64,000 bases of DNA from Faecalibacterium prausnitzii. GTDB taxonomy: Bacteria; Bacillota; Clostridia; Oscillospirales; Ruminococcaceae. The notes under the pieces were generated by a model. That model made no database searches and was not told the origin of the DNA. It worked only from the letters and a program-made list of their open reading frames with translations. The DNA is taken from positions 93,370 to 157,369 of the forward strand of contig NZ_PRLE01000006.1 in the NCBI RefSeq assembly GCF_003287495.1, given 5' to 3'. The translations under genes and the position numbers were made by a program. This document shows positions 1-8,815 of this stretch, piece after piece (positions within the stretch are counted from its first letter, which is position 1; the number at the start of each line of letters is the position of its first letter).

Positions 1-400
<400 letters not shown>

Positions 401-402
401 CG

Positions 403-713
403 AAAAGGCTCCCGCCTCTCAAAGGACGAAGCCCTTGAGAGACGAGAGCCTGTAAATTCTGTTACAGGGCACCCGTGGTACCACTCTCTTTGCCGTGTTG
501 CACAACACAGCCACTCGACACGATCGGCTTTTTGGGGCGAATCGCTGCCCGCGTAACGGTGGGCATCCGTCAGGGCCTACTGTCTGCTTCAGCCCTGCCG
601 CTCAGGGGCCAGTAACCGAGACCCTCCGCACTGCCTTGCACCGCCCGGCAGCTCTCTGCACGCAGAAGAAAATCGTTTTTTCCCCGTCAACGCATTTGCG
701 CTTGATTCAAAGT
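403..713 (-). promoter_or_regulatory. Leucine T-box leader of leuA, with terminator
   Basis: Reading the minus strand, the leader has the Stem I features GAGAG and GGTGCAA, the invariant T-box sequence GTGGTACCAC at 475-484, and a strong terminator hairpin at 406-451 followed by TTTT. By aligning Stem I with the methionine T-box at 45855-46174, the specifier triplet is CTG at 610-612 (context A-CTG-GCC), a leucine codon. Uncharged tRNA-Leu would pair with the specifier and the T-box bulge and prevent termination. The element identity is clear. The exact specifier is inferred by alignment. Confidence 0.88.
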
Positions 714-719
714 GAGCTT

Positions 720-748
720 AGTTTAACATCCTTTCCGGGGTCTGTCAA
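720..748 (-). promoter_or_regulatory. Promoter of the leuA T-box transcript
   Basis: TTGACA (743-748) and TAAACT (720-725) with a 17-base spacer on the minus strand, placed just upstream of the T-box leader. Confidence 0.8.
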
Positions 749-859
749 GCAGTTTGCTTCATAGCCAAGATGAAACAAATTCACAAATCATGCGGCACAA
801 TTTTGCAGAATTGATTTATGAAGTTTCTGCTAAGTTTTTGGAAACATGCCCTCAAACCC

Positions 860-889
860 CTGTCACCTTGATTGGGGCTGTGCTATGAT
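860..889 (+). promoter_or_regulatory. Probable ftsH promoter (extended -10)
   Basis: TGCTATGAT at 881-889 is an extended -10 element. A weak -35, CTGTCA, lies 18 bases upstream. It ends 33 bases before the ftsH start. Confidence 0.5.
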
Positions 890-921
890 ATTTACAGATC
901 CAAACCGAGGGAGGAATCAAG

Positions 922-2784
922 ATGAAAGAAGTCAAGACACCCAAAAAGCCATTGGCCATCTACTACGCCATCGTGCTGGTGATCCTGCTGGTCCTCAACT
1001 TTGTCGTCGTGCCGTGGGCAAGTGAGCGGCAGATCAAAGAAGTGGACTACGGCACTTTCATGTCCATGACAGAAGAGAAAAACATCGGCCGGGTGGACAT
1101 TGAATCCAACCAGATCTTATTTACCGATAAAGAGAACACGCAGGTGTATAAGACCGGCCTTATGAGTGACCCCAACCTGACCGAGCGCCTGTACGACGCC
1201 GGGGCCCAGTTCTCCAGCGAGATCGTGGAGCAGGCCTCTCCCCTGCTGAGCTTCCTCGCCAGCTTCGTGCTGCCCATCGTCATCTTTGTGGCACTGGGCA
1301 ACTACATGAACAAAAAGCTGATGGATAAGGCGGGCGGCGGCCCGGGCTCCATGATGTTTGGCGGCATGGGCAAATCCAACGCCAAGGTCTACGTCCAATC
1401 CACCCACGGCATCCGCTTTGCCGATGTGGCGGGCGAGGACGAAGCCAAGGAGAACCTGCAGGAGATCGTGGATTACCTGCACGACCCCAGCAAGTATAAG
1501 GAGATCGGCGCTTCCATGCCCAAGGGCATCCTGCTGGTGGGCCCTCCGGGCACCGGCAAGACCATGCTGGCCAAGGCTGTGGCCGGCGAATCCAACGTGC
1601 CGTTCTTCTCCATGTCCGGCTCCGAGTTCGTGGAAATGTTCGTGGGCATGGGCGCTTCCAAAGTCCGTGACCTGTTCAAGCAGGCCAAGGAGAAAGCCCC
1701 CTGCATCGTCTTCATTGATGAGATCGACGCCATTGGCCAGAAGCGCAACAGCGGCCAGTACGGCGGCAACGACGAGCGGGAGCAGACCCTGAACCAGCTG
1801 CTGACCGAGATGGATGGCTTTGAGAACAACAACGGCGTCATCATTCTGGCCGCCACCAACCGCCCGGAGTCGCTGGACCCGGCCCTCACCCGCCCCGGCC
1901 GCTTTGACCGCCGGGTGCCCGTGGAGCTGCCCGACCTCAAGGGCCGCGAGGAGATCCTGAAAGTCCACGCCAAAAAGATCGCACTGGCCCCGGGCGTGGA
2001 TTTCAACACTGTGGCCCGGATGGCCTCCGGCGCTTCCGGCGCGGAGCTGGCCAACATCGTCAACGAAGCTGCCCTGCGGGCGGTCCGCGCGGGCCGCAAG
2101 AGCGTGACCGAGGCCGACCTGGAAGAGAGCATCGAGGTGGTCATTGCCGGCTATCAGAAGAAGAATTCCATCCTCACCGACCACGAAAAGTGCATCGTGG
2201 CTTACCACGAGATCGGCCATGCCCTGGTGGCAGCCCTGCAGAACCACTCCGCCCCGGTGCAGAAGATCACCATTATCCCCCGCACCTCGGGTGCGCTGGG
2301 CTACACCATGCAGGTGGATGAGGGCAACCATTATCTCATGAGCAAAGAGGAGCTGGAAAACAAGATCGCCACCCTCACCGGCGGCCGCGCTGCCGAGGAA
2401 GTGGTCTTCGGTTCCGTCACCACCGGTGCTTCCAACGATATCGAGCAGGCCACCAAGCTGGCCCGTGCCATGATCACCCGCTACGGCATGAGCAAGGACT
2501 TTGACATGGTAGCTCTGGAGACCGTTACCAATCAGTATCTGGGCGGCGATTCCTCGCTGGCCTGCTCGGCCCAGACCCAGCGGGAGATCGACCAGAAAGT
2601 GGTGGAGCTGGTCAAGGCAGAACACGCCAAGGCGATCCAGATTCTGACCGACAACCGAGCCAAGCTGGATGAGCTGGCAAAGTACCTCTACGAAAAAGAG
2701 ACCATCACCGGCGAGGAGTTCATGAACATCCTCAACCGGGAGGACGAATCCGCTGCTCCCGCCGAAGAAAAAATAAAAGAATAA
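922..2784 (+). CDS. ftsH: ATP-dependent zinc metalloprotease FtsH
   Basis: Membrane-anchored AAA+ protease that degrades damaged membrane proteins and short-lived regulators. At 620 residues it is of normal length. There is a transmembrane helix at about 11-32, an extracytoplasmic domain, and a second helix at about 106-127. The AAA+ module has Walker A GPPGTGKT at 207-214, Walker B IVFIDE at 262-267, and the second region of homology with [20 protein letters not shown]. The zinc motif HEIGH at 429-433 has Ile where most FtsH proteins have Ala, but both metal-binding His and the catalytic Glu are kept. The ATG follows GGGAGGAATCAAG. It appears to be a single-gene unit. Confidence 0.97.
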   Translation: MKEVKTPKKPLAIYYAIVLVILLVLNFVVVPWASERQIKEVDYGTFMSMTEEKNIGRVDIESNQILFTDKENTQVYKTGLMSDPNLTERLYDAGAQFSSEIVEQASPLLSFLASFVLPIVIFVALGNYMNKKLMDKAGGGPGSMMFGGMGKSNAKVYVQSTHGIRFADVAGEDEAKENLQEIVDYLHDPSKYKEIGASMPKGILLVGPPGTGKTMLAKAVAGESNVPFFSMSGSEFVEMFVGMGASKVRDLFKQAKEKAPCIVFIDEIDAIGQKRNSGQYGGNDEREQTLNQLLTEMDGFENNNGVIILAATNRPESLDPALTRPGRFDRRVPVELPDLKGREEILKVHAKKIALAPGVDFNTVARMASGASGAELANIVNEAALRAVRAGRKSVTEADLEESIEVVIAGYQKKNSILTDHEKCIVAYHEIGHALVAALQNHSAPVQKITIIPRTSGALGYTMQVDEGNHYLMSKEELENKIATLTGGRAAEEVVFGSVTTGASNDIEQATKLARAMITRYGMSKDFDMVALETVTNQYLGGDSSLACSAQTQREIDQKVVELVKAEHAKAIQILTDNRAKLDELAKYLYEKETITGEEFMNILNREDESAAPAEEKIKE

Positions 2785-2934
2785 TTTTCCGCAATAATCT
2801 CACCGCCTGATTCGTATTCAGTACAGACGGGGCGATTTTGGGATGCCTTTGCAGCACCAAAAAGCGCAGTCCCCCAACTCCGCTTTCAACGCCCCACTCA
2901 CTGCTACTTGAAACAAAAACAGGAGGAAATTCCT

Positions 2935-3567
2935 ATGAGACTGCTGAACAAGAAGTTTGCCCGCAAGACCGCTGCCGCCGCCCTGGTGCTGGCCACCGCC
3001 GCCACCCTGGCTACCGGTGCTTTCGCAGCTGAGGACGATGGTGTCGTCGCCGGTTACATGCCCCCGCAGGAAGTCATGGTACAGGACGATATTGCCCTCC
3101 ACAGCGCGGATGTCGCTGTGGGCGAGGTGGACCCCAACTACGGCGGCTATGCTGCCCCGGAGGGCAACCCCATTCAGGGCAACATCATGCTGATCTCTGC
3201 CGGTGACCTGGACACTCCCCTGCCCTCGGACACGCAGGTGGAAAAGGCGCAGGCCCACTACACCGTCAAGGGCCTGCTGGGCAAGCAGGTGCTCTACACC
3301 GCCCGGCAGGAGGGCAGTGTGCTGACGCTGGACTTTCCCGAGAATGTGGCCACGTTCCGCGCCACCATCCTGGACATGCAGACCCTGATGAACAATGGTG
3401 TGAGCACCGTGGTGCTGCAGACCAACAAGACCTCCACCACCCTCAACCTGACCCTGCTGTGCGATGGCTACAGCGCCAATGACAAGGTGGTGCTCCGCCA
3501 CATCGGTTCCCGCGCCTGTCTCACCGTCAAGGGCCGCAGCCGCCGCGACCTCCTCATCGGCCGCTGA
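2935..3567 (+). CDS. Secreted protein of unknown function
   Basis: A 210-residue protein with a clear Sec signal peptide: a basic start (MRLLNKKFARK), an Ala/Leu-rich core, and a likely cleavage site after AFA at about residue 31, before AEDD. There is no lipobox or recognisable domain. The mature part is acidic at first and then becomes a predicted beta-rich region ending in a basic tail (KGRSRRDLLIGR). The start was set at the ATG 8 bases after AGGAGG, not at an in-frame ATG 27 bases upstream that lacks a ribosome site and would put charged residues before the signal. A terminator follows directly. Confidence 0.75.
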   Translation: MRLLNKKFARKTAAAALVLATAATLATGAFAAEDDGVVAGYMPPQEVMVQDDIALHSADVAVGEVDPNYGGYAAPEGNPIQGNIMLISAGDLDTPLPSDTQVEKAQAHYTVKGLLGKQVLYTARQEGSVLTLDFPENVATFRATILDMQTLMNNGVSTVVLQTNKTSTTLNLTLLCDGYSANDKVVLRHIGSRACLTVKGRSRRDLLIGR

Positions 3568-3594
3568 GTCCATTTGATTTTGTATTAAGAGAGA

Positions 3595-3634
3595 GAACCC
3601 CCTCCGCAGGTTTGCCCTGTGGAGGGGGTTCTTT
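3595..3634 (+). terminator. Rho-independent terminator after the secreted protein gene
   Basis: GAACCCCCTCC and GGAGGGGGTTC form an 11-bp stem around a 15-base loop, followed by TTTG. Confidence 0.8.
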
Positions 3635-3730
3635 GTCGTGATGATATCAGGAGAACCAAAGGATCTGGTTTTCCCCTCTTGCGGTGCCAAAAATTGTTCC
3701 CTGTTTCGGCCACTGGCCGCGGTCACAATT

Positions 3731-4597
3731 TTAGCCTTTCACTCCTCCCAAAGCCACACCGCGGACGATGAACTTGGAGAGCAGCAGGTAGACGATGATG
3801 ACGGGCAGGATGGCGATGGCCACCATCATATACACCTTGCCCATATCAAACTTGAGGAAATCAGCACTGCGGAGCTGTGCAATGAGGATGGGCAGGGTCT
3901 TTTTATCGGCGCTGTCCAGCACCAGAGCGGGGATGAAGTAGTTGTTCCAGCTGGCCACGAACGAGAAGATGGCCTGCACTGCCAGAGCGGGCTTCATGAT
4001 GGGGAGCACGATCTTGTTAAACGTGTAGAACTCGCCCGCGCCGTCCATGCGGGCGGCTTCCACGATCTCCATGGGGAGGCTGGCGTCCAGATACTGCTTC
4101 ATGAAGAAGAAGACTGCCGGGGCCGCAATGCTGGGCACGATCAGCGGAATGAAGCTGTTCTTCAACCCCATCTTGGTGATGAGCTGGAGGAAGCCCAGCG
4201 CCGACACCTGCGTCGGCATGGTCATGATGAGCAGGATGATGGCGAACGCCGCTTTCTTGAATTTGAAGTTGTAGGCGTAGATGCCGTAGGCCGTCAGAGC
4301 CGAAAAGTAGACGCTGAAAGCCGCCGAGCAGGCCGAAACGATGAGGCTGTTGCGAATACCCGTCAACACCGGGATGTTGGCATCGGCCAGCACGTTTTTA
4401 AAGTTCGTCACCAACGATTTGCCCGGCAGCAGGGAGAAGCCTTTCTGGATCTCGAAGTGGGTACGGGTGGAGTTGATGACCAGAATGTAGAAGAAGAACA
4501 GGCACAGGAAGCTGAAGAAGACTAATACCAGGTAGCACCACGCGCGGCGTGCCGCAAGGGTGGCTTTTTCGGATTCATTCCGTGGAGTGTGTGCCAT
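3731..4597 (-). CDS. Carbohydrate ABC transporter permease (MalG/UgpE type)
   Basis: Inner-membrane half of a sugar importer, 288 residues with about six transmembrane helices. The cytoplasmic coupling loop EAARMDGAGEFYTFNKIVLP is the EAA motif typical of the CUT1 family's second permease. The ATG at 4597 sits 9 bases after AGGAGG and 2 bases after the stop of the other permease; an in-frame GTG 6 bases upstream is too close to the ribosome site. It is the last gene of the binding-protein/permease operon. No ATPase gene is present, so a shared MsmX-type ATPase encoded elsewhere is likely (inference). Confidence 0.93.
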   Translation of the reverse strand: MAHTPRNESEKATLAARRAWCYLVLVFFSFLCLFFFYILVINSTRTHFEIQKGFSLLPGKSLVTNFKNVLADANIPVLTGIRNSLIVSACSAAFSVYFSALTAYGIYAYNFKFKKAAFAIILLIMTMPTQVSALGFLQLITKMGLKNSFIPLIVPSIAAPAVFFFMKQYLDASLPMEIVEAARMDGAGEFYTFNKIVLPIMKPALAVQAIFSFVASWNNYFIPALVLDSADKKTLPILIAQLRSADFLKFDMGKVYMMVAIAILPVIIVYLLLSKFIVRGVALGGVKG

Positions 4598-4599
4598 AT

Positions 4600-5574
4600 T
4601 CACTTTCCTCCTTTCGCTGCCTTTTGGGCTTGCTTGAGCTGTTTGCGCTGGGCTTTGGTCAGACCGTCATCCTCCTTGGTGAGGGAGAAATAGACCACCA
4701 CGCAGAGCACCGCGCAGACGAGGAACAGCACCACCGAGACGGCACCGGCCATGCCATAGTTCTTGCTGAACAGATGGTTGTTCAGGTACATGATCATGGT
4801 GGTGGAAGTGCGGTCCGGGCCGCCCTTGCCGTTGGTCAGGATCTGCGGCACGTCAAACATCTGCAGACCGCCGATCATCGAGGTGATCATCACATACACG
4901 AGGATGGGCCGGATGAGGGGAATCGTGATCTTCCAGAACATCTGGTTCGGGGTGCAGCCATCCAGCTCGGCTGCCTCATACAGGGTGGGGTCCACACCCA
5001 TGATGGCGGCCATCAGCATGATGGTGGTGTTGCCGAACCACATCAGGAAGTTCATCAGGCCGATGAGCGCCCGGTTGCCCCAGACCGTGTTCAGGAAACT
5101 GATGGGCTCCGAGATGGTGCCCATGCTCATCAGCACCGCGTTGACCGGGCCGTTGTCTGAGAACAGCGCGAAGAACAGCATGGCGAATGCCGAAGCCATG
5201 ATCAGGTTGGGCATGTAGATGACCGTCTTGAAGAACGTCTGGCCTTTCAGCTTGAGGCGCAGGTCGGTGAACCAGGCTGCCAGCAGCAGCGAAACGGCGA
5301 TCTGCGGGATAAAGCCGATGATCCACAGCAGGATGGTGTTGCCAAAGTACTTGGGAAGATCGGTGGTAAACAGGGTGATGTAGTTTTTCAGGCCCACAAA
5401 GCTGGGGCCGATGATCTTCAGGCCGCTGCGGTAATACTCAAAAAAGCTGTAATAAATGGTGGAGCCCAGGGGGATCAGCTGAAAGACCGCGAAGATGATG
5501 AAAAACGGTGCAATGAAGATGTAGCCCCACTTCGCGTAGCTGATCGACCCTTTCTTTTTTGTTTTTTCTCCCAT
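4600..5574 (-). CDS. Carbohydrate ABC transporter permease (MalF/UgpA type)
   Basis: Partner permease of the sugar importer, 324 residues. It has a basic N-terminus, about six transmembrane helices and the EAA loop EAAELDGCTPNQMFWKITIP. The start ATG lies 8 bases after AGGAGG; a longer reading frame upstream has no ribosome site and an unlikely Arg-rich sequence. It is followed almost without gap by the MalG-type permease, and a hairpin terminator lies between it and the upstream binding-protein gene. The substrate is not provable from the permease, but the divergent cellobiose phosphorylase suggests a cello-oligosaccharide. Confidence 0.93.
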   Translation of the reverse strand: MGEKTKKKGSISYAKWGYIFIAPFFIIFAVFQLIPLGSTIYYSFFEYYRSGLKIIGPSFVGLKNYITLFTTDLPKYFGNTILLWIIGFIPQIAVSLLLAAWFTDLRLKLKGQTFFKTVIYMPNLIMASAFAMLFFALFSDNGPVNAVLMSMGTISEPISFLNTVWGNRALIGLMNFLMWFGNTTIMLMAAIMGVDPTLYEAAELDGCTPNQMFWKITIPLIRPILVYVMITSMIGGLQMFDVPQILTNGKGGPDRTSTTMIMYLNNHLFSKNYGMAGAVSVVLFLVCAVLCVVVYFSLTKEDDGLTKAQRKQLKQAQKAAKGGK

Positions 5575-5604
5575 GAGACTGCCCTCCTGACGATGGTTAC
5601 AGGC

Positions 5605-5632
5605 AAAAAGGGGCGGGCGCTCTGCCCGCCCC
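5605..5632 (-). terminator. Intra-operon terminator after the sugar-binding protein gene
   Basis: On the minus strand GGGGCGGGC and GCCCGCCCC form a short-loop stem followed by TTTTT. It lies between the binding-protein stop and the first permease, so it probably lowers permease expression relative to binding protein. Confidence 0.75.
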
Positions 5633-5668
5633 CTCGATTCAGTTTTGCCTGCCGAAGTCGTGCGTTGG

Positions 5669-7114
5669 TTATGCCGGCCAGACCACATCGGTCAACTCGG
5701 GGTACTTCTCCTTGATGGCGGTCTCAAAGTTTGCCTTTGCGGTGTCCTCATCCACGTTGCCGGTGAAGTAATCCTTGAATGCATTCTGGAAGCTCTCGTT
5801 CAGGCCCTGGTCATACGGGCCGGCGTTGGACATATCGATCTTCTTGGCTGCCTCAGCAAACAGGGCAATATGGTTCTGGCCGCCCAGGAACGCGGAGCTG
5901 TAATCGCTGGCCGCGATCTCTTCCATGGCCTTTTCGTTGTTGGTGTAGTCCTGGGTATCCATGGTGATCTGCTTCATGATGGCTTCGTCGCAGGTCAGCT
6001 TCTGCATGACGTCCTTGATGGTCTCAATGTTATCGCTGCCGGCCGCGCCGCAGATCCAGGTGCCGCCCCAGTAGTAGGGCTGAGGGCCTTCGCACACAGC
6101 GTAATCGCCGTAGATGCCGTTGCCCACTTCTTCCTTGCCGCCCTCGGCCACAGGGGTCTCCAGAGAGTTGCCCAGCAGGGTGAAGTTGATGCCCCAGGTG
6201 GAGTAGAAGAAGCCGAAGACCTTACCGGTGGGGCCCTGGTCGGCTGCCCACTGGCTGTCCCACAGGCTGGACTTGTTGTTGTAGCCCTTATCGGTGTACT
6301 CCTTGGTCTGGTCCACCCACTTCATGATGTTGGGGTCTACCTTGACGGTGGTGCCGTCCACCCAGGGAGCTGCCACGTTGTTGGAGAACGTACGGTAAGC
6401 ATCGTCAAAACCGGAGAGCATCTTGTAGCCCTTGGCAGCAGCCTGTGCGGCCACATCGTTGAACTTATCCCAGTCGGACAGGTAGGTCTGCACTTCGGTG
6501 GGGTCATCGGTGCCCAGCACATCCTTGGCAATGCTGCGGCGGTATGCAAACAAGCCCGGGGTCGCCTGCCAGGTGGTGCCGCGCTGGCTGCCATCGACGG
6601 TGACGATGTCCTTGGTGTACTGGTACTGGCCGGCCAGGTCAGAGTCGGTCAGGCCGATGTCTGCCTTGACGTCCAGAACATAATCGGAATCCACATACTT
6701 CAGGGCGTAGTCAGCCTCGATCAGGAAGATGTCGATCTTATCGTCATCGGCAGCGGAATCCTGGCTCAGCAGGGCCTCATCCAGCTTGTTCTGGTAGTTG
6801 TTGTTCTCGTTGGCGTTGATGGTCCACTTGACGACGGTGCCGTCGTTCAGGGTGGTGGTGGACTTATCGGCCGCGATCTCCTTGACCTCGGGGTAATAAT
6901 CGTTGAAACGGCTCTGGAACTCATCGTTCCAGCACCAGATGTTCAGGACCTTGCCGCCGGCGGCAGGAGCCTCGGAAGCAGCCGCGGAAGAAGCGGGAGC
7001 AGCACTGGAAGCGGGAGCCGTGCTGGAAGAAGAACCGCCACATGCAGTCAGGGCAGCCGAAATGGTAACAGCGCCGGAAGCGAGCAGGAAATTACGACGA
7101 GAGATCTTTTTCAT
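5669..7114 (-). CDS. Sugar ABC transporter substrate-binding lipoprotein (family 1)
   Basis: Extracytoplasmic receptor of the sugar importer, 481 residues. The N-terminus has an SRRNFLLASG sequence resembling a Tat motif and a lipobox LTAC near residue 24, followed by GGSSSS and a low-complexity Ser/Ala/Pro linker. The mature region has the family 1 binding-protein pattern (VLNIWCWNDEF, then YALKYVDSDYVLDV and a Trp-rich middle with YYWGGTWICGAAG). The ATG follows AAGGAGG. It is 96 bases downstream of the LacI-type regulator and transcribed in the same direction. Confidence 0.92.
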   Translation of the reverse strand: MKKISRRNFLLASGAVTISAALTACGGSSSSTAPASSAAPASSAAASEAPAAGGKVLNIWCWNDEFQSRFNDYYPEVKEIAADKSTTTLNDGTVVKWTINANENNNYQNKLDEALLSQDSAADDDKIDIFLIEADYALKYVDSDYVLDVKADIGLTDSDLAGQYQYTKDIVTVDGSQRGTTWQATPGLFAYRRSIAKDVLGTDDPTEVQTYLSDWDKFNDVAAQAAAKGYKMLSGFDDAYRTFSNNVAAPWVDGTTVKVDPNIMKWVDQTKEYTDKGYNNKSSLWDSQWAADQGPTGKVFGFFYSTWGINFTLLGNSLETPVAEGGKEEVGNGIYGDYAVCEGPQPYYWGGTWICGAAGSDNIETIKDVMQKLTCDEAIMKQITMDTQDYTNNEKAMEEIAASDYSSAFLGGQNHIALFAEAAKKIDMSNAGPYDQGLNESFQNAFKDYFTGNVDEDTAKANFETAIKEKYPELTDVVWPA

Positions 7115-7210
7115 AAGAGTAAACCTCCTTCAACGGTTTCTTATGGTTTGGATTCCATTTTCTGAGATTTTTTCAAAGCTTCGGAACGCCCAAAGCTTAC
7201 AGGGACAACG

Positions 7211-8218
7211 TTAAATGTGTTTGACGGAGCGGCCTGTCAGCAGTTTGCCGGTCACCAGCACCTGTTCCGCCAGGGTGATGCGGGGATGCTCGACCATCTG
7301 GATCAGCTTGTCGGCTGCCGTCCGGCCCAGCATGGTGGTGTCCTGCTGGTAGGTCACCAGCTCGGGCTTGACCACCCGCGAGAGGTAGATGCCATCGTAG
7401 CCCATCACCGAGATATCGTCCGGGATGCTCAGCCCCGCCTCCGCAATGGCGTTGTAGCCGCCCAGCGCGGAGAAATCATCGGGGAAGAGGATGCAGGTGG
7501 GCCGCTGCGGAAGCGACAGCAGGAATTTTGTCTCCTCCGCACAGCGGTCCGCGTCGTGGTAAACGCCCTCCCGCACATAAGCATCCGGGATCTCGAGCCC
7601 CAGCTCGGCGCAGGTCTTGTAAAAACCGGCCAGGCGGTTCTCGGTCACGGCGGTCCGTTCGCCGTGGATGAACGCGATCCTCCGGTGGCCATTGGCGTAA
7701 GCGCAGCGCACCAGTGCCTGTAAACCGTTTACGTTATCGGAAAGGATCGCCATCCGGTTGTTGAACACATGATCGATGGTGACCACAGGGACATCGCTGT
7801 TGACCAGCTCCACCACCTGGGGGTCGTAGAAGTCCACACAGGCGATCACCACGCCGTCCACACCGCGGTAATGGCAGTGCTCCAGGTAGGTCATCGTTTT
7901 GCCGCCCAGGTTGCGGTTGATAAAAGTGATATCGTAGCCCAGCCGCTCCACCCGGACTTTGAAACTGTCCAGCACGGCGGAGAAATATTCGTGGCCCAGG
8001 CCGCTCTGGCGTTCGTCCACAAACAGAACGCCGAGGTTATAAGTACGGTTGGTCTTCATGGAGCGGGCCGCCATGTTGGGCACATAGCCCAGCCGCTCGG
8101 CTGCTTCACGGACGCGGGCCCGGGTGGCATCGGAGATATCGTGCTGGCCGTTGAGCGCCTTGCTCACGGTGGCGACCGAGACTCCGCACTCCCGTGCCAG
8201 ATCTTTCAGGGATGACAT
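7211..8218 (-). CDS. LacI-family transcriptional regulator
   Basis: DNA-binding sugar sensor, 335 residues. Residues 1-55 hold the LacI helix-turn-helix and hinge (SLKDLARECGVSVATVSKALNG, then RLGYVPNMAARSMKTNRT), followed by a periplasmic-binding-protein-like effector domain (VVTIDHVFNNR, GYDGI). The start was set at the ATG 9 bases after GGAGGAGG; a longer frame adds an unsupported MKKFLGRRTTQ. It is the first gene of the minus-strand sugar operon. A LacI-style operator lies just downstream of its own -10 and an identical one lies downstream of the divergent phosphorylase promoter, so it probably represses both until sugar binds. Confidence 0.93.
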   Translation of the reverse strand: MSSLKDLARECGVSVATVSKALNGQHDISDATRARVREAAERLGYVPNMAARSMKTNRTYNLGVLFVDERQSGLGHEYFSAVLDSFKVRVERLGYDITFINRNLGGKTMTYLEHCHYRGVDGVVIACVDFYDPQVVELVNSDVPVVTIDHVFNNRMAILSDNVNGLQALVRCAYANGHRRIAFIHGERTAVTENRLAGFYKTCAELGLEIPDAYVREGVYHDADRCAEETKFLLSLPQRPTCILFPDDFSALGGYNAIAEAGLSIPDDISVMGYDGIYLSRVVKPELVTYQQDTTMLGRTAADKLIQMVEHPRITLAEQVLVTGKLLTGRSVKHI

Positions 8219-8271
8219 TTGGGTCGTCCTCCTCCCGAGGAACTTTTTCAAGGTTCGGCTTTGCAGGAAGC

Positions 8272-8321
8272 CTAAATCGTTTTCGTAACCTCATAATAGC
8301 GCAATTCAGCCTAAAAATCAA
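8272..8321 (-). promoter_or_regulatory. Promoter and operator of the LacI regulator operon
   Basis: On the minus strand TTGATT (8316-8321) and TATTAT (8293-8298) have a 17-base spacer. Downstream of the -10 lies the 14-base sequence CTAAATCGTTTTCG (8272-8285, plus-strand reading). Its AAAtCGtTTT centre is the classic central-CG LacI-family half-palindrome. The position in the initially transcribed region suits autorepression. Confidence 0.75.
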
Positions 8322-8679
8322 GAATCAAAGCAAAACTTTTAGTATCATTTACCTCTTTTCAGCAGTTTGCGTGATTTACAGCTCTCGGAATTGTGCATCC
8401 CGTTCCATTTTCGGTCAGTTTCGTTCATTTCCGAACATTTTTTCGTTCTTGTTTTCGTTCCGGAGGGCGGTTTCTAATATTACTTATAAAATGGGTTTTC
8501 GGCTTGCGTGGTTTCCCGGCCAGGCAGCACTTTTCTTGCGTAAAATTTTTGTGTTTCGGTTGAGCATCCTGCTTGGTTTGATCAAATTTGCTACAACTTC
8601 GTCATTTATTACAAAATCGTTACAGCTGCATTCTGTGCCGCTTCCCGGTCCGCCGCTGTTGTATATTTCATAAAGCCTC
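8322..8679. other. Intergenic region, AT-rich, no gene recognised
   Basis: Between the two divergent sugar promoters. Open frames here have no ribosome site and no protein-like composition. Several short A/T runs are visible, but I could not assign a hairpin, RNA or promoter with confidence. Confidence 0.4.
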
Positions 8680-8752
8680 TTGCATTTTGCGTCTGATTCG
8701 ACTATGCTTAGGGCGAAGAGAACGTTTCTCCCGGCGTTCTAAATCGTTTTCG
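8680..8752 (+). promoter_or_regulatory. Promoter and operators of the cellobiose phosphorylase gene
   Basis: TTGCAT (8680-8685) and TATGCT (8703-8708) with a 17-base spacer. Downstream lie GAGAACGTTTCTC (8718-8730) and CTAAATCGTTTTCG (8739-8752). The latter is identical over 14 bases to the sequence in the divergent LacI promoter, strongly suggesting a shared repressor. Confidence 0.75.
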
Positions 8753-8815
8753 CAAATGTGAGCCTTTCACCCCTTGTTCTATTTATGGACTGCCTTTCAA
8801 AAGGAGGAATCGTCT

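Noticed and set aside
1117..2625. Long antisense frames over ftsH and other high-GC genes (for example 8783-11116 and 16056-17795, minus strand)
   Set aside because: They are His/Gly/Gln-rich mirror frames of real genes, with no ribosome sites.
2785..2830. Terminator after ftsH
   Set aside because: Only an imperfect stem (CCGCCTG/CAGACGG) with a short T run; too weak to call.
8194..8673. Open frame of 159 codons between the LacI and phosphorylase genes
   Set aside because: No ribosome site, Phe/Ser-rich unlikely composition, and it covers the divergent promoters and operator.
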